A DNA stretch of 64,000 bases from an uncultured Collinsella sp. (GTDB lineage Bacteria > Actinomycetota > Coriobacteriia > Coriobacteriales > Coriobacteriaceae), in the NCBI GenBank assembly GCA_958437935.1, contig CAUBPS010000002.1, positions 1-64,000 on the forward strand, written 5' to 3'. A program made the translations under genes and the position numbers. Below are positions 16,860 to 24,275 of this stretch, one piece after another (position 1 is the first letter of the stretch; each line of letters starts with the position of its first letter). Below the pieces are notes generated by a model that saw only the letters and a list, made by a program, of their open reading frames with translations, was not told the DNA's origin and searched no databases.

Positions 16860-17741
16860 CTACACCTTCTCGGGGACGTACTTGCCCAAGAGGCCGGCAG
16901 GCTTGACGAGCAGGACGATGATCAGAACACCAAAGACGATGGAGTTGGCAAGGCTCGTGGAAATGTAAGCCTGCGCCATCGCCTCGATGATACCGATGAG
17001 AATGCCACCGACAAAAGCGCCGGGGATGGAGCCGATGCCACCGAAGACTGCGGCGTCGAAGGCCTTGATGCCAGGCATGGCACCCGTCGTGGGTTGCAGC
17101 ACCGGCGAGTAGGAGCACAGCAGCACGCCGGCGATGGCGGCAAGGGCAGAGCCGATGGCAAACGTCATCGAGATGGTGCGGTTGACGTTGATGCCCATGA
17201 GCTGAGCGGCGGCCTTGTCCTCGGACACGGCGCGCATGGCTTTGCCCATCTTGGTCTTTCCTGTAAAGAACATCAGGCCGGCCATGATAACCAGGCAGGC
17301 GACGATGGTGACGAGCGAGACGGCGCTTACGTTGAACTTGGCCAAGAACTCCGGCACCTGGAAGGTGACGAGCGAAGTGAAGTTCTTGGGCGTGGCGCCC
17401 CACAGAAGCTGCGCGGCGTTCTGCAGGAAGTAAGACACGCCGATAGCCGTGATCAGAACGGCCAGCGGGCCTGCTTGGCGCAGCGGCTTATAGGCCAGAC
17501 CCTCAATGAGAACACCGAGAACCGTGCAGGCCACGCAAGAGAGAACTACAGATGCCCAGCCCGGGAGGCCGAGATACGACGTGGCGCAGAACGAGACATA
17601 GGCACCGACCATGATGACATCGCCGTGAGCGAAGTTCAGCATCTTGGCGATACCGTAGACCATGGTGTAGCCCAACGCGATGATGGCGTAGACGCTGCCC
17701 ATGGACAGGCCGTTGACCAGGTATTGGATAAAGACCGTCAT
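16860..17741 (-). CDS. livH: branched-chain amino acid ABC transporter permease LivH
   Basis: Partner permease of LivM. The 293-residue product begins MTVFIQYLVNGLSMGSVYA, the usual LivH start, and has about eight membrane segments with AVSEDKAAAQLMGIN and GGIGSIPGAFVGG. GGGGGA lies eight bases before ATG 17741; the open frame extends further upstream but without a better site. A stem-loop at 17813-17850 separates it from livK, so permease and ATPase genes are probably made at lower level than the binding protein. Confidence 0.94.
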   Translation of the reverse strand: MTVFIQYLVNGLSMGSVYAIIALGYTMVYGIAKMLNFAHGDVIMVGAYVSFCATSYLGLPGWASVVLSCVACTVLGVLIEGLAYKPLRQAGPLAVLITAIGVSYFLQNAAQLLWGATPKNFTSLVTFQVPEFLAKFNVSAVSLVTIVACLVIMAGLMFFTGKTKMGKAMRAVSEDKAAAQLMGINVNRTISMTFAIGSALAAIAGVLLCSYSPVLQPTTGAMPGIKAFDAAVFGGIGSIPGAFVGGILIGIIEAMAQAYISTSLANSIVFGVLIIVLLVKPAGLLGKYVPEKV

Positions 17742-17812
17742 GTTCCACATCCCCCTTTCGAATAGGTTTCCAGTTGATGTATGAAACAGGGACGTTACAT
17801 CGTCCCTAGATA

Positions 17813-17850
17813 CCAAGCAAGCAGGGAAGGCCAAAACCTCCCCTGCTTGG
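17813..17850 (-). terminator. partial terminator between livK and livH
   Basis: CCAAGCAGGGGAGG pairs with CCTTCCCTGCTTGG around a TTTTGG loop. There is no long T-tract, so it may be an RNA-stabilising 3' hairpin for livK or a leaky terminator that lets some transcription through to livHMGF. Confidence 0.6.
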
Positions 17851-17880
17851 GATCAAAACCGCTCTATGTAAGGCGGCCAA

Positions 17881-19068
17881 TTAGGCCTGTACGTACTTGC
17901 CGTCGGTGATGACGTACGCCGTGGGCTCCTTCTGGACCTGGCCCTTGTCGTTCCAGGAGAGCTTGCCAGTCAGACCGTCAACAGTAATGTTGCGCATAGC
18001 CTCGGGAAGTTTCTCGGCAACCTCGGTGGGGTCGGCGTCGACACCCAGGCCGGCCTCCTTGAGAGCCTCGACCACCGCATGCACGCCGTCGTAGGCGTCG
18101 GCGGCAAACTGGTCGGGGGTATCGCCGTACTTATCTTTGTAAGCGTTGACGAAGTCGGCGTTCTTCTCGTCGTCGGCTGAGAACGGGGTCATGAGCAGCA
18201 GACCCTCGGCAAGAGAGGTGTCGAAGCCCTCAACGCCCAGGATGCCGTCCATGCCATCGCAGCCCATCATCTTGACATCGTAGCCCATGTCCTTGGCGTT
18301 CTTGAGCAGGACGGACGCCGGCGTGTAGTAGATCGGCGCGAAGATCATGGTGGCGCCGGCCTGCTTGGCCTTGGTCAGCTGGTTGGTAAAGCTCGTGGCG
18401 GAGTCGTCCTTAAAGGTCTCCTCGTCAACAATCTCGAGCTTAGACTCAGCGGCCTGGGCCTTAAAGGAATCTGCGATGCCCGAAGAATAGGCGTCGCCGG
18501 AGTTATAGAAGAGCACGAACTTCTCGTCCGCATACTTCTGCGCCAGGAACTTGGCAGCGTTGACACCCTGGTTGGGGTCGGTGAAGCAAACCTGGAAGAC
18601 GCAATCCTTGCCCTTGGTAACGTCCTCGGAGGACGCGGACGGGGTGATCATGAACGTCTTGGGGTCGTTACCGCACTCTGCGGCAACGGCAACCGACGCA
18701 CCCGTGGTGGTCGGACCGACGAGGGCCTGCATGCCCCAGTCGAGCAGGGTGTTGAAGGCGTTGACGGCCTTCTCGCCGTCAGCCTGGTCGTCCTCGGCCT
18801 TGCTGACAAGCGGCAGCTCCTTGGTCGAGAAATCCTTGCAGCCAAGCTCGACAGCCTGTGTAACGGACTTGCCGTAGGACGCGTTGGCGCCGGTCAGCGG
18901 GCCGATGGTGCCGATCTTAAACGAAGCGTCGCCCGACGCGGAACCGCTGTCGCCGCCGTTGGAGGAGCAGCCAGCTAGAATGGACATCGCCCCCAGACCT
19001 GCTGCGCTCGCGATAACGCTCCTGCGATTCATAACAGGGTTCAATGACTTACCGGTGAGGCTCGACAT
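17881..19068 (-). CDS. livK: branched-chain amino acid ABC transporter substrate-binding lipoprotein
   Basis: Captures leucine, isoleucine or valine outside the membrane and delivers them to LivHM. The 395-residue product has a long N-terminus with NRRSVIASAAGLGAMSILAGC, a lipoprotein signal with lipobox LAGC near residue 34; the paired arginines might also suit Tat export. The mature part is a type I periplasmic-binding fold (IGTIGPLTGANASYGKS, LFYNSGDAYSSGIADSF). AGGAG lies seven bases before the ATG. First gene of livKHMGF. A decayed paralogue follows the promoter region at 19338. Confidence 0.95.
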   Translation of the reverse strand: MSSLTGKSLNPVMNRRSVIASAAGLGAMSILAGCSSNGGDSGSASGDASFKIGTIGPLTGANASYGKSVTQAVELGCKDFSTKELPLVSKAEDDQADGEKAVNAFNTLLDWGMQALVGPTTTGASVAVAAECGNDPKTFMITPSASSEDVTKGKDCVFQVCFTDPNQGVNAAKFLAQKYADEKFVLFYNSGDAYSSGIADSFKAQAAESKLEIVDEETFKDDSATSFTNQLTKAKQAGATMIFAPIYYTPASVLLKNAKDMGYDVKMMGCDGMDGILGVEGFDTSLAEGLLLMTPFSADDEKNADFVNAYKDKYGDTPDQFAADAYDGVHAVVEALKEAGLGVDADPTEVAEKLPEAMRNITVDGLTGKLSWNDKGQVQKEPTAYVITDGKYVQA

Positions 19069-19156
19069 GCGGCTCTCCTCTCAAATCTCGTCGGGTTTCG
19101 GTTACCCGACAGGCCATCCTTCGCCGTGTTCGGCGTTCGCAAAATACTAGACGCTT

Positions 19157-19184
19157 TAGTTAAGGAAAGTGGCGATTATTTCAA
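19157..19184 (-). promoter_or_regulatory. likely liv operon promoter
   Basis: On the minus strand TTGAAA (19184-19179) is followed after 16 bases by TAACTA (19162-19157) in an AT-rich stretch, about 90 bases before livK. Between it and livK the leader carries a small hairpin, GTCGGGT/ACCCGAC at 19090-19110. Box matches are good but not decisive. Confidence 0.45.
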
Positions 19185-19337
19185 CTTTTCTTTTGATTTG
19201 TTCATTTATCCATAATCATGCGTATTTCTGTCGGTTTATGCAGTTTAGCCACTTTATTGTGTGAAAGTAATGTTTCCGTTCTGTTACAGGCGTCCCCGCC
19301 CTGAATAAAACGGCCCCACCGGTCTCGTTATATGCAC

Positions 19338-19679
19338 TTAGGCGGCGATGTACTTGCCGTCCTGAATCACATAGGCCGTAGCGGGCTTTTCGACTTGGCC
19401 CTCATCGTTCCACGTCAGCTCGCCCGTCAGACCCTCGATCTTGATCTTGCGCATGGCCTTGGTGAGCTGGTTGGTAAAGCTCGTGGAAGAATCGTCCTTA
19501 AAGGTCTCGGTATCAACGATATCAAGCTTGGACGCCTTGGCCTGCTCGGCAAAGGCGTCGGCAACGCCCGAGCTGTACGTATCGCCGGAGTTGTAGAACA
19601 GGGCGACCTTGGCGTCCGTATACTTCTCGGCCAAGAACTTCGCGGCGCTGGTGCCCATGGTGGGGTCGGTGAAGCAAAC
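19338..19679 (-). pseudogene. decayed livK paralogue, truncated and internally deleted
   Basis: The frame encodes a clear relative of the LivK at 17881: VCFTDPTMGTSAAKF, LFYNSGDTYSSGVADAF, ETFKDDSSTSFTNQLTKA, then directly MRKIKIEGLTGELTWN and the normal C-terminal end. Compared with the intact copy about 123 codons between LTKA and MR are missing in frame, and everything before VCFTDP is gone. No signal peptide or binding-fold first half remains, so it cannot make a working binding protein. An in-frame extension runs upstream to 19808 but shows no LivK similarity. The pair looks like a tandem duplication in which one copy is dying. Confidence 0.9.
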
Positions 19680-19875
19680 CTTATGGTGCAAACGTTGACA
19701 GTTTGTTACGGAGTTCCGTTTGTAGCGAGCGTGTTTCCAATGTTTCCGCAGCGTTTCGGGGGTGGCGTTTTGTGCTGCTCCCGCTGCCAGGCAAGCACGC
19801 GCCCGCACTTCACGCTAGAATGCACTCAACCTTTAAGCGGTTAATCCATCCATAAGATGCACGAAGGAGCTATCT

Positions 19876-21219
19876 ATGAGCGAACCCATGCGCACCGTGA
19901 ACGTCGGTCTGATCGGTCTGGGAACCGTCGGCGGCGGCGTGGCCCGTCTGATCAAGAGCCACCACGATGAGTACCTGGCAGCCTACGGCATCGACCTTAA
20001 GCTGACCCGCGCCTGCGCGCTTGCTTGGGAGCAGGCCGAGGCAGCAGGCATTGAGCGCGAGGCCTTTACGAGTGACTGGCACGATGTCGCAACCGACCCC
20101 GCCGTCGACATCGTCGTCGAGCTGATCGGCGGCGAGCATCCCGCAACCGAGATCTTCACCACTGCCTTTGAGCACGGCAAGCACGTCGTCTCTGCCAACA
20201 AGGCCCTGCTGGGCCGTCACGTCGAGACGCTTGCCGAGAAGGCGCGCGCGTGCGGCGTGCAGATTAAGTGCGAGGCCAGCTGCGGCGGCGGCATCCCCAT
20301 CGTGAGCACGCTTGAGCACGACCTGGTAGGCAACAAGATCCTGACCATCGCCGGCATCCTCAACGGCACCACCAACTACATCCTGTCGCGCATGGACGCC
20401 GAGGGCGCCGATTACGCCGACGTACTTGCCGACGCACAGGCAAAGGGCTATGCCGAGGCCGACCCGTCCGCCGACGTCGACGGCTTCGATGCCGCCAGCA
20501 AGACAGCCATCCTCGCCTCCATCGGCTTTGGCACCCGCGTTACCACCGACGATGTGTACCAGCAGGGCATCCGCACCATCGGTGCCGAGGATATCGCCCA
20601 GGCCCGCGAGCTCGGCTACACCATCAAGCTGCTGGGCATCGCCCGCAACACCAACGCCGGCGTCGACGTTCGCGTGCATCCCACGCTCATCCCGGCAGAC
20701 CATATGCTCGCCAAGGTCAACGGCGCCATGAACGCCGTCTACGTGGTAGGCGACGCCGTGGGCGAGACCATGTTCTACGGTGCCGGCGCAGGCTCCTTCC
20801 CCACCGCGAGCGCCGTCGTGGGCGATATCCTGTCGCTCTCCGAGCAGATCAGCCGCGGCGTGGCTCCGCTGCCCGAGATTGAGCCCTATGGTCACAACCT
20901 CGCCTTTAAGCCCATGGACGAGCTCCAGACTAAGTACTATGTGCGCCTGAAGGTCGCCGACCGCGTGGGTGCCCTGTCCGAGACGGTCGACATCTTTGCC
21001 AAGCACAACATCTCGATCTCGCTCATCAACCAGGTCGAGGACGGCAAGTCGGGCGCCAGCGATACTTGCTCGGTCATCTTCCTGACGCACCGCGCGCTCG
21101 AGAAGGACGTCCAGGCTGCCACCGCCGAGCTTGCCAGCGTCGACTGCGTAGCCGAGGTCGCCAACGTCCTGCGCATCGAGGACGTTGAGGCTTGGACCGA
21201 AGGCGTCATGGCGAACTAG
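19876..21219 (+). CDS. hom: homoserine dehydrogenase
   Basis: Reduces aspartate semialdehyde to homoserine with NAD(P)H, the branch point to threonine and methionine. The 447-residue protein has the dinucleotide motif GLIGLGTVGGG near 11, SANKALLG, the catalytic-domain motif GILNGTTNYIL and a C-terminal ACT domain (LKVADRVGALSETVDIFAKH), which in this family gives feedback control by threonine. AAGGAG lies nine bases before the ATG. It is monocistronic: a terminator follows at 21250. A TAGAAT box at 19816-19821 is a candidate -10. Confidence 0.96.
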   Translation: MSEPMRTVNVGLIGLGTVGGGVARLIKSHHDEYLAAYGIDLKLTRACALAWEQAEAAGIEREAFTSDWHDVATDPAVDIVVELIGGEHPATEIFTTAFEHGKHVVSANKALLGRHVETLAEKARACGVQIKCEASCGGGIPIVSTLEHDLVGNKILTIAGILNGTTNYILSRMDAEGADYADVLADAQAKGYAEADPSADVDGFDAASKTAILASIGFGTRVTTDDVYQQGIRTIGAEDIAQARELGYTIKLLGIARNTNAGVDVRVHPTLIPADHMLAKVNGAMNAVYVVGDAVGETMFYGAGAGSFPTASAVVGDILSLSEQISRGVAPLPEIEPYGHNLAFKPMDELQTKYYVRLKVADRVGALSETVDIFAKHNISISLINQVEDGKSGASDTCSVIFLTHRALEKDVQAATAELASVDCVAEVANVLRIEDVEAWTEGVMAN

Positions 21220-21249
21220 CTCAACGCTCGCCTAGCAATACACGCTTTG

Positions 21250-21284
21250 AGGGCTCCCGTCCGATGCGGGACGGGAGCCCTTTT
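21250..21284 (+). terminator. terminator of hom
   Basis: AGGGCTCCCGTCC pairs with GGACGGGAGCCCT around GATGC-like loop bases and is followed by TTTT. It lies 30 bases past the hom stop. Confidence 0.9.
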
Positions 21285-21433
21285 GTCTCCTGCCCTAAGC
21301 ACAACGGCAGAGCACATTTGCGCGAGCCGCTCATCGGTAACGCGGGCTACCGTTCACCGATATGCAAACACGGCCGATTCCAGTTACGGCTACGCTGTGC
21401 TGCGAATGTCCGCCCGCGATGAGAGGAAATACC

Positions 21434-22183
21434 ATGTTGCTCGAGGGCAAGAAAGCAATCATCACCGGAGGCACGCGCGGTATCGGCTATGCCATCGCCT
21501 GCCGTTTTATCGAGGAAGGCGCCGCCGTCACCGTCTTTGGCTCGCGTCAGGAGACCGCCGATGCGGCCGTTGAGAAGCTGACAGCCGCCTATCCCGACGC
21601 CAAGGTCTGGGGCCGCTCCTGCGACCTCACCTCACTCGAAGCCGTGACCGAGGCCTTTACCCAGGCTGCAGCCGACATGGGCGGCTTGGACACGGTCGTC
21701 AACAATGCCGGTATCTCCCAGCGTTCACCCCTCTTGGACTACACGGCCGAGGAGTTCGCAAAGGTCATGGACCTTAACGTCGTCGCCGTCTTTAATGGCC
21801 ACCAAGCTGCCGCCAAGATCATGACCGAGGCCGGCCACGGCGGCACCATCACCACCACGAGCTCGATGGTTGCCAAGTACGGCCAGCCCTCTGGCGTCGG
21901 CTATCCAACGTCCAAGTTTGCCGTCAACGGCATGGTCCAGTCGCTCTCGCGCGAGCTCGCCCCCATGGGCATTCGCGTCAATGCCGTAGCACCCGGTGTA
22001 ACCAAAACCGACATGGTCGCCAACCTGCCTGAAGAGGTTATTAAGCCCATCGTCGCCACCATTCCGCTGGGTCGCATGGGCGAGCCCGAGGATGTCGCCA
22101 ACGCCTTTGTTTTCCTGGCGAGCGACATGTCCTCCTACGTCACGGGCGCCGTGCTCCCCGTCGACGGAGCCGCCCGCTCTTAA
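21434..22183 (+). CDS. short-chain dehydrogenase/reductase (FabG-like)
   Basis: The 249-residue protein is a classical SDR: cofactor motif TGGTRGIG near 12, NNAG, catalytic serine in TTTSSMVAKYG and the YPTSK tyrosine/lysine pair near 155, ending in GAVLPVDGAARS. Classical SDRs reduce carbonyls or oxidise alcohols with NAD(P)H. The best general match is 3-oxoacyl-ACP reductase or a sugar/steroid dehydrogenase. No fatty-acid genes are near, so the substrate is open. AGGA lies seven bases before ATG 21434. It appears to be a single-gene transcript with a hairpin terminator at 22226. Confidence 0.85.
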   Translation: MLLEGKKAIITGGTRGIGYAIACRFIEEGAAVTVFGSRQETADAAVEKLTAAYPDAKVWGRSCDLTSLEAVTEAFTQAAADMGGLDTVVNNAGISQRSPLLDYTAEEFAKVMDLNVVAVFNGHQAAAKIMTEAGHGGTITTTSSMVAKYGQPSGVGYPTSKFAVNGMVQSLSRELAPMGIRVNAVAPGVTKTDMVANLPEEVIKPIVATIPLGRMGEPEDVANAFVFLASDMSSYVTGAVLPVDGAARS

Positions 22184-22225
22184 GGGACCACAAGCCTCAG
22201 CTCCCAGCCTCAACATAGTCCAACA

Positions 22226-22270
22226 AAGAAGGCGCGCCGTCTGCATCAACTGCAGGCAGCGCGCCTTCTT
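22226..22270 (+). terminator. terminator of the SDR gene
   Basis: AAGAAGGCGCGC (22226-22237) pairs with GCGCGCCTTCTT (22259-22270); an inner CTGC/GCAG stem shortens the loop. The descending strand ends CTTCTTCTGTTT, a moderate T-rich tail. Because the stem is symmetrical it could work from both sides. Confidence 0.75.
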
Positions 22271-22280
22271 CTGTTTGAAA

Positions 22281-22513
22281 GGGAAGCTGTGTCCCGGAAT
22301 TCCGACTCAGACCGGGACGCAGCTTCCCTCAGGGCCATGTTTCGGAAAGAGCGCCCCGTTTTGAACGCCGATTCTGGGATACCGTTTCCGCAACGGATCT
22401 CTCGCGGAAACTGCATCCCACTCTGAGCGCCCATTCCGGGACACAGTTTCCCAACGGCCCCCGTTTCGGAAACCACATCCCGTTCCGAGCCTTCAAAGCG
22501 GGACGCGGCTTCC
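22281..22513. repeat. tandem array of four GGGAC hairpins, period 62-63 bp
   Basis: Four imperfect units start at about 22281, 22343, 22406 and 22468. Each has an arm GGAA-x-x-CC/TG-x-x-TCCC, a loop of 15-20 bases and a returning GGGAC-x-CAG-TTTCC arm. Unit 1 pairs 16 of 17 bases; units 3 and 4 pair about 12 of 14-15; unit 2 is the most decayed. Spacers also resemble each other (CAACGG...GTTTCGG). It fills the gap between two convergent genes and contains no coding frame of note. No T-tract follows the individual stems. Confidence 0.85.
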
Positions 22514-22528
22514 CCGAGAGAGTATCGA

Positions 22529-24091
22529 CTACTTGCCGTCGTCGTCCTCGGCTTCTTCTCTTGCATAGAGCTCCAACATGCGGCGGCGGTATTCGCGCAC
22601 GGCGAGCTTGGCGCGCTCCAGGCGGCGACGCTCGCGCGGGGTCAGCTCGGACGGGTCGACCTCATCACCATAGGTCTTATCGGCAAGAAGATGCGCCGCG
22701 TCCACGATGCGGGCATCGATGTGGCCGCTCGCCGCCTCGGCGGAAAGACGCTCGGCAATCGTATCGAGCGTAGGCAAGCCCTCGAATACGCGACCATGGC
22801 CATGCGAAGTCAGCAGCTCGTGCTCACGTGCGAGCAGGCTCGCCAAATCGTGATGGGCGCGCAGGATGTCGAGCGCATCGGATGGATGCTCGGCAACTTC
22901 TGCCACGGCGGCGACCGGCGCGGCGTCGACCACGCGGTAGAAGAGCTGCGCGAGCAACGGCATCAAGAACACCGTGATGGCACCGGCAGCGACCATGACC
23001 GACGCAATATCTTGCGACAGCGCGCCCGCGTTGACGGCAACGCTTGTCACGGCAACGATGATCGGCAGGGCCGTGGTGCAGTACAGGGCCACGGTAATGC
23101 GACCATACGCCGACACATCGCGCGTCGCAGGACAAATGCTCATAGAAATAAGAATGGGCACGGCACGAATAATCAACAACGCCACGATAAAGCCCACGAG
23201 CAGACCCGGGCGCGACGCCACGGCCGTCAGATCGATCTTTGCGCCCGATACGGTAAAGAATACCGGAATCAAAAAGCCGTAGGCCAGGCCATCGAGCTTG
23301 GTCTCGAGCGTATGGTTGCCCTCGGGGATGATATAGCGCAAGACAAAGCCGGCGGCAAAAGAACCCAACACGATGTCGAGATCAAAGACGGCCGAGAACG
23401 CCACGAGTGTGACCAGGATGAGCACCGTCAGGCGCACGAAGGTCTGCGACGTGGTATCGGCGCGTTCCTCGACAAACGCAAAGAAGCGGCTGCCGACACG
23501 CTTGGAGCGGCTTGGGACCACAGCCAGCAACACGCAAACCACCGCAAACAAGCCAAGGATTACGAGCGTTTGGATGCCAGTGCGGGCAGACAGCAGCACC
23601 GACATGGCGAGCACAGGGCCGAGCTCACCCCAGGTGCCATACGCGAGAATCGAGTCGCCCACACGCGTGCCAGTGAGCGAGCGCTCACGCATGATGGGCA
23701 CGAGCGTGCCGAGCGCCGTCGAAGTGAGGGCAAGCGTCACGGCGATACCGTCGAAATGACTGACTGAGAACCACGGGGTAAAGCGCACGGCAAGCCAGGC
23801 GATACCAAACGTGACGACCCACGTCGCCAAGCCGTAGCGCCCCTCGACGCCCGTGATGCTCTTGGGGTCGATCTCAAAGCCGGCAAGCAGGAACAAGAAG
23901 GCCAGGCCCAGCTCGGACACAAGCGAGACCTCAGCATCTACATGGATGACGCCGAGCATATGGGGTCCCAGCACCGCGCCGAGCACGAGCAAAAAGACCG
24001 TCTCGGGAACGGGTTTTCCGGGAATCGCCGAGGCGATAAAAGGACTCGCAAAGGCCACGAGTGCGATGATGGCGAGCGAAACGAATGCCAT
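22529..24091 (-). CDS. CPA2-type cation:proton antiporter
   Basis: A 520-residue membrane protein with about 12 hydrophobic segments over the first ~390 residues, in the pattern of Na+/H+ or K+/H+ exchangers (SELGLAFLFLLAGFEIDP near 60, TSTALGTLVPIMRE near 125, and GLAYGFLIPVFFTVSGAKID near 270). The remaining ~130 residues are a charged cytoplasmic tail without a recognisable RCK domain and with an acidic end (EEAEDDDGK). It probably exchanges potassium or sodium for protons. It converges on the SDR gene across the hairpin array. Confidence 0.87.
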   Translation of the reverse strand: MAFVSLAIIALVAFASPFIASAIPGKPVPETVFLLVLGAVLGPHMLGVIHVDAEVSLVSELGLAFLFLLAGFEIDPKSITGVEGRYGLATWVVTFGIAWLAVRFTPWFSVSHFDGIAVTLALTSTALGTLVPIMRERSLTGTRVGDSILAYGTWGELGPVLAMSVLLSARTGIQTLVILGLFAVVCVLLAVVPSRSKRVGSRFFAFVEERADTTSQTFVRLTVLILVTLVAFSAVFDLDIVLGSFAAGFVLRYIIPEGNHTLETKLDGLAYGFLIPVFFTVSGAKIDLTAVASRPGLLVGFIVALLIIRAVPILISMSICPATRDVSAYGRITVALYCTTALPIIVAVTSVAVNAGALSQDIASVMVAAGAITVFLMPLLAQLFYRVVDAAPVAAVAEVAEHPSDALDILRAHHDLASLLAREHELLTSHGHGRVFEGLPTLDTIAERLSAEAASGHIDARIVDAAHLLADKTYGDEVDPSELTPRERRRLERAKLAVREYRRRMLELYAREEAEDDDGK

Positions 24092-24160
24092 GTGATGCCT
24101 TTCTCTTGTTTGCGCTTCACTGTAGCACCCTCGCCGTCCTCAACGCGCCGCGAGCTGTCG

Positions 24161-24166
24161 TATCAT
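24161..24166 (+). promoter_or_regulatory. possible -10 box of purL
   Basis: TATCAT lies about 110 bases before the purL start in the divergent region shared with the antiporter. I see no convincing -35 box and no match to a purine, ZTP or PRPP riboswitch that I can recognise by eye in 24092-24275. Confidence 0.3.
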
Positions 24167-24275
24167 AGTGAGGTTTACAAACATGTGGCTCAAGGCGACC
24201 GCAGGGCAGACCCCGCAAACCGACCGCTGCCGCATACCGTACCGTACGCCCAACCGATCAGGAAGGCAGGAACCA

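Noticed and set aside
15489..17765. A 758-codon open frame on the plus strand opposite livG, livM and livH
   Set aside because: It mirrors the GC-rich codons of the liv genes, is rich in His, Asp, Gln and Arg repeats and has no ribosome-binding site or domain; the opposite strand has a complete operon.
21434..22183. Identification of the SDR as 7-alpha or 7-beta hydroxysteroid dehydrogenase
   Set aside because: Catalytic motifs are generic, and the sequence does not match the Collinsella 7-beta enzyme as I remember it; substrate left open.
22281..22513. CRISPR array
   Set aside because: Repeats are long imperfect hairpins with non-unique, similar spacers, only four units, and no cas genes nearby.
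24092..24275. Purine, ZTP or PRPP riboswitch ahead of purL
   Set aside because: No conserved core of these classes could be recognised by eye in the 184-base gap.
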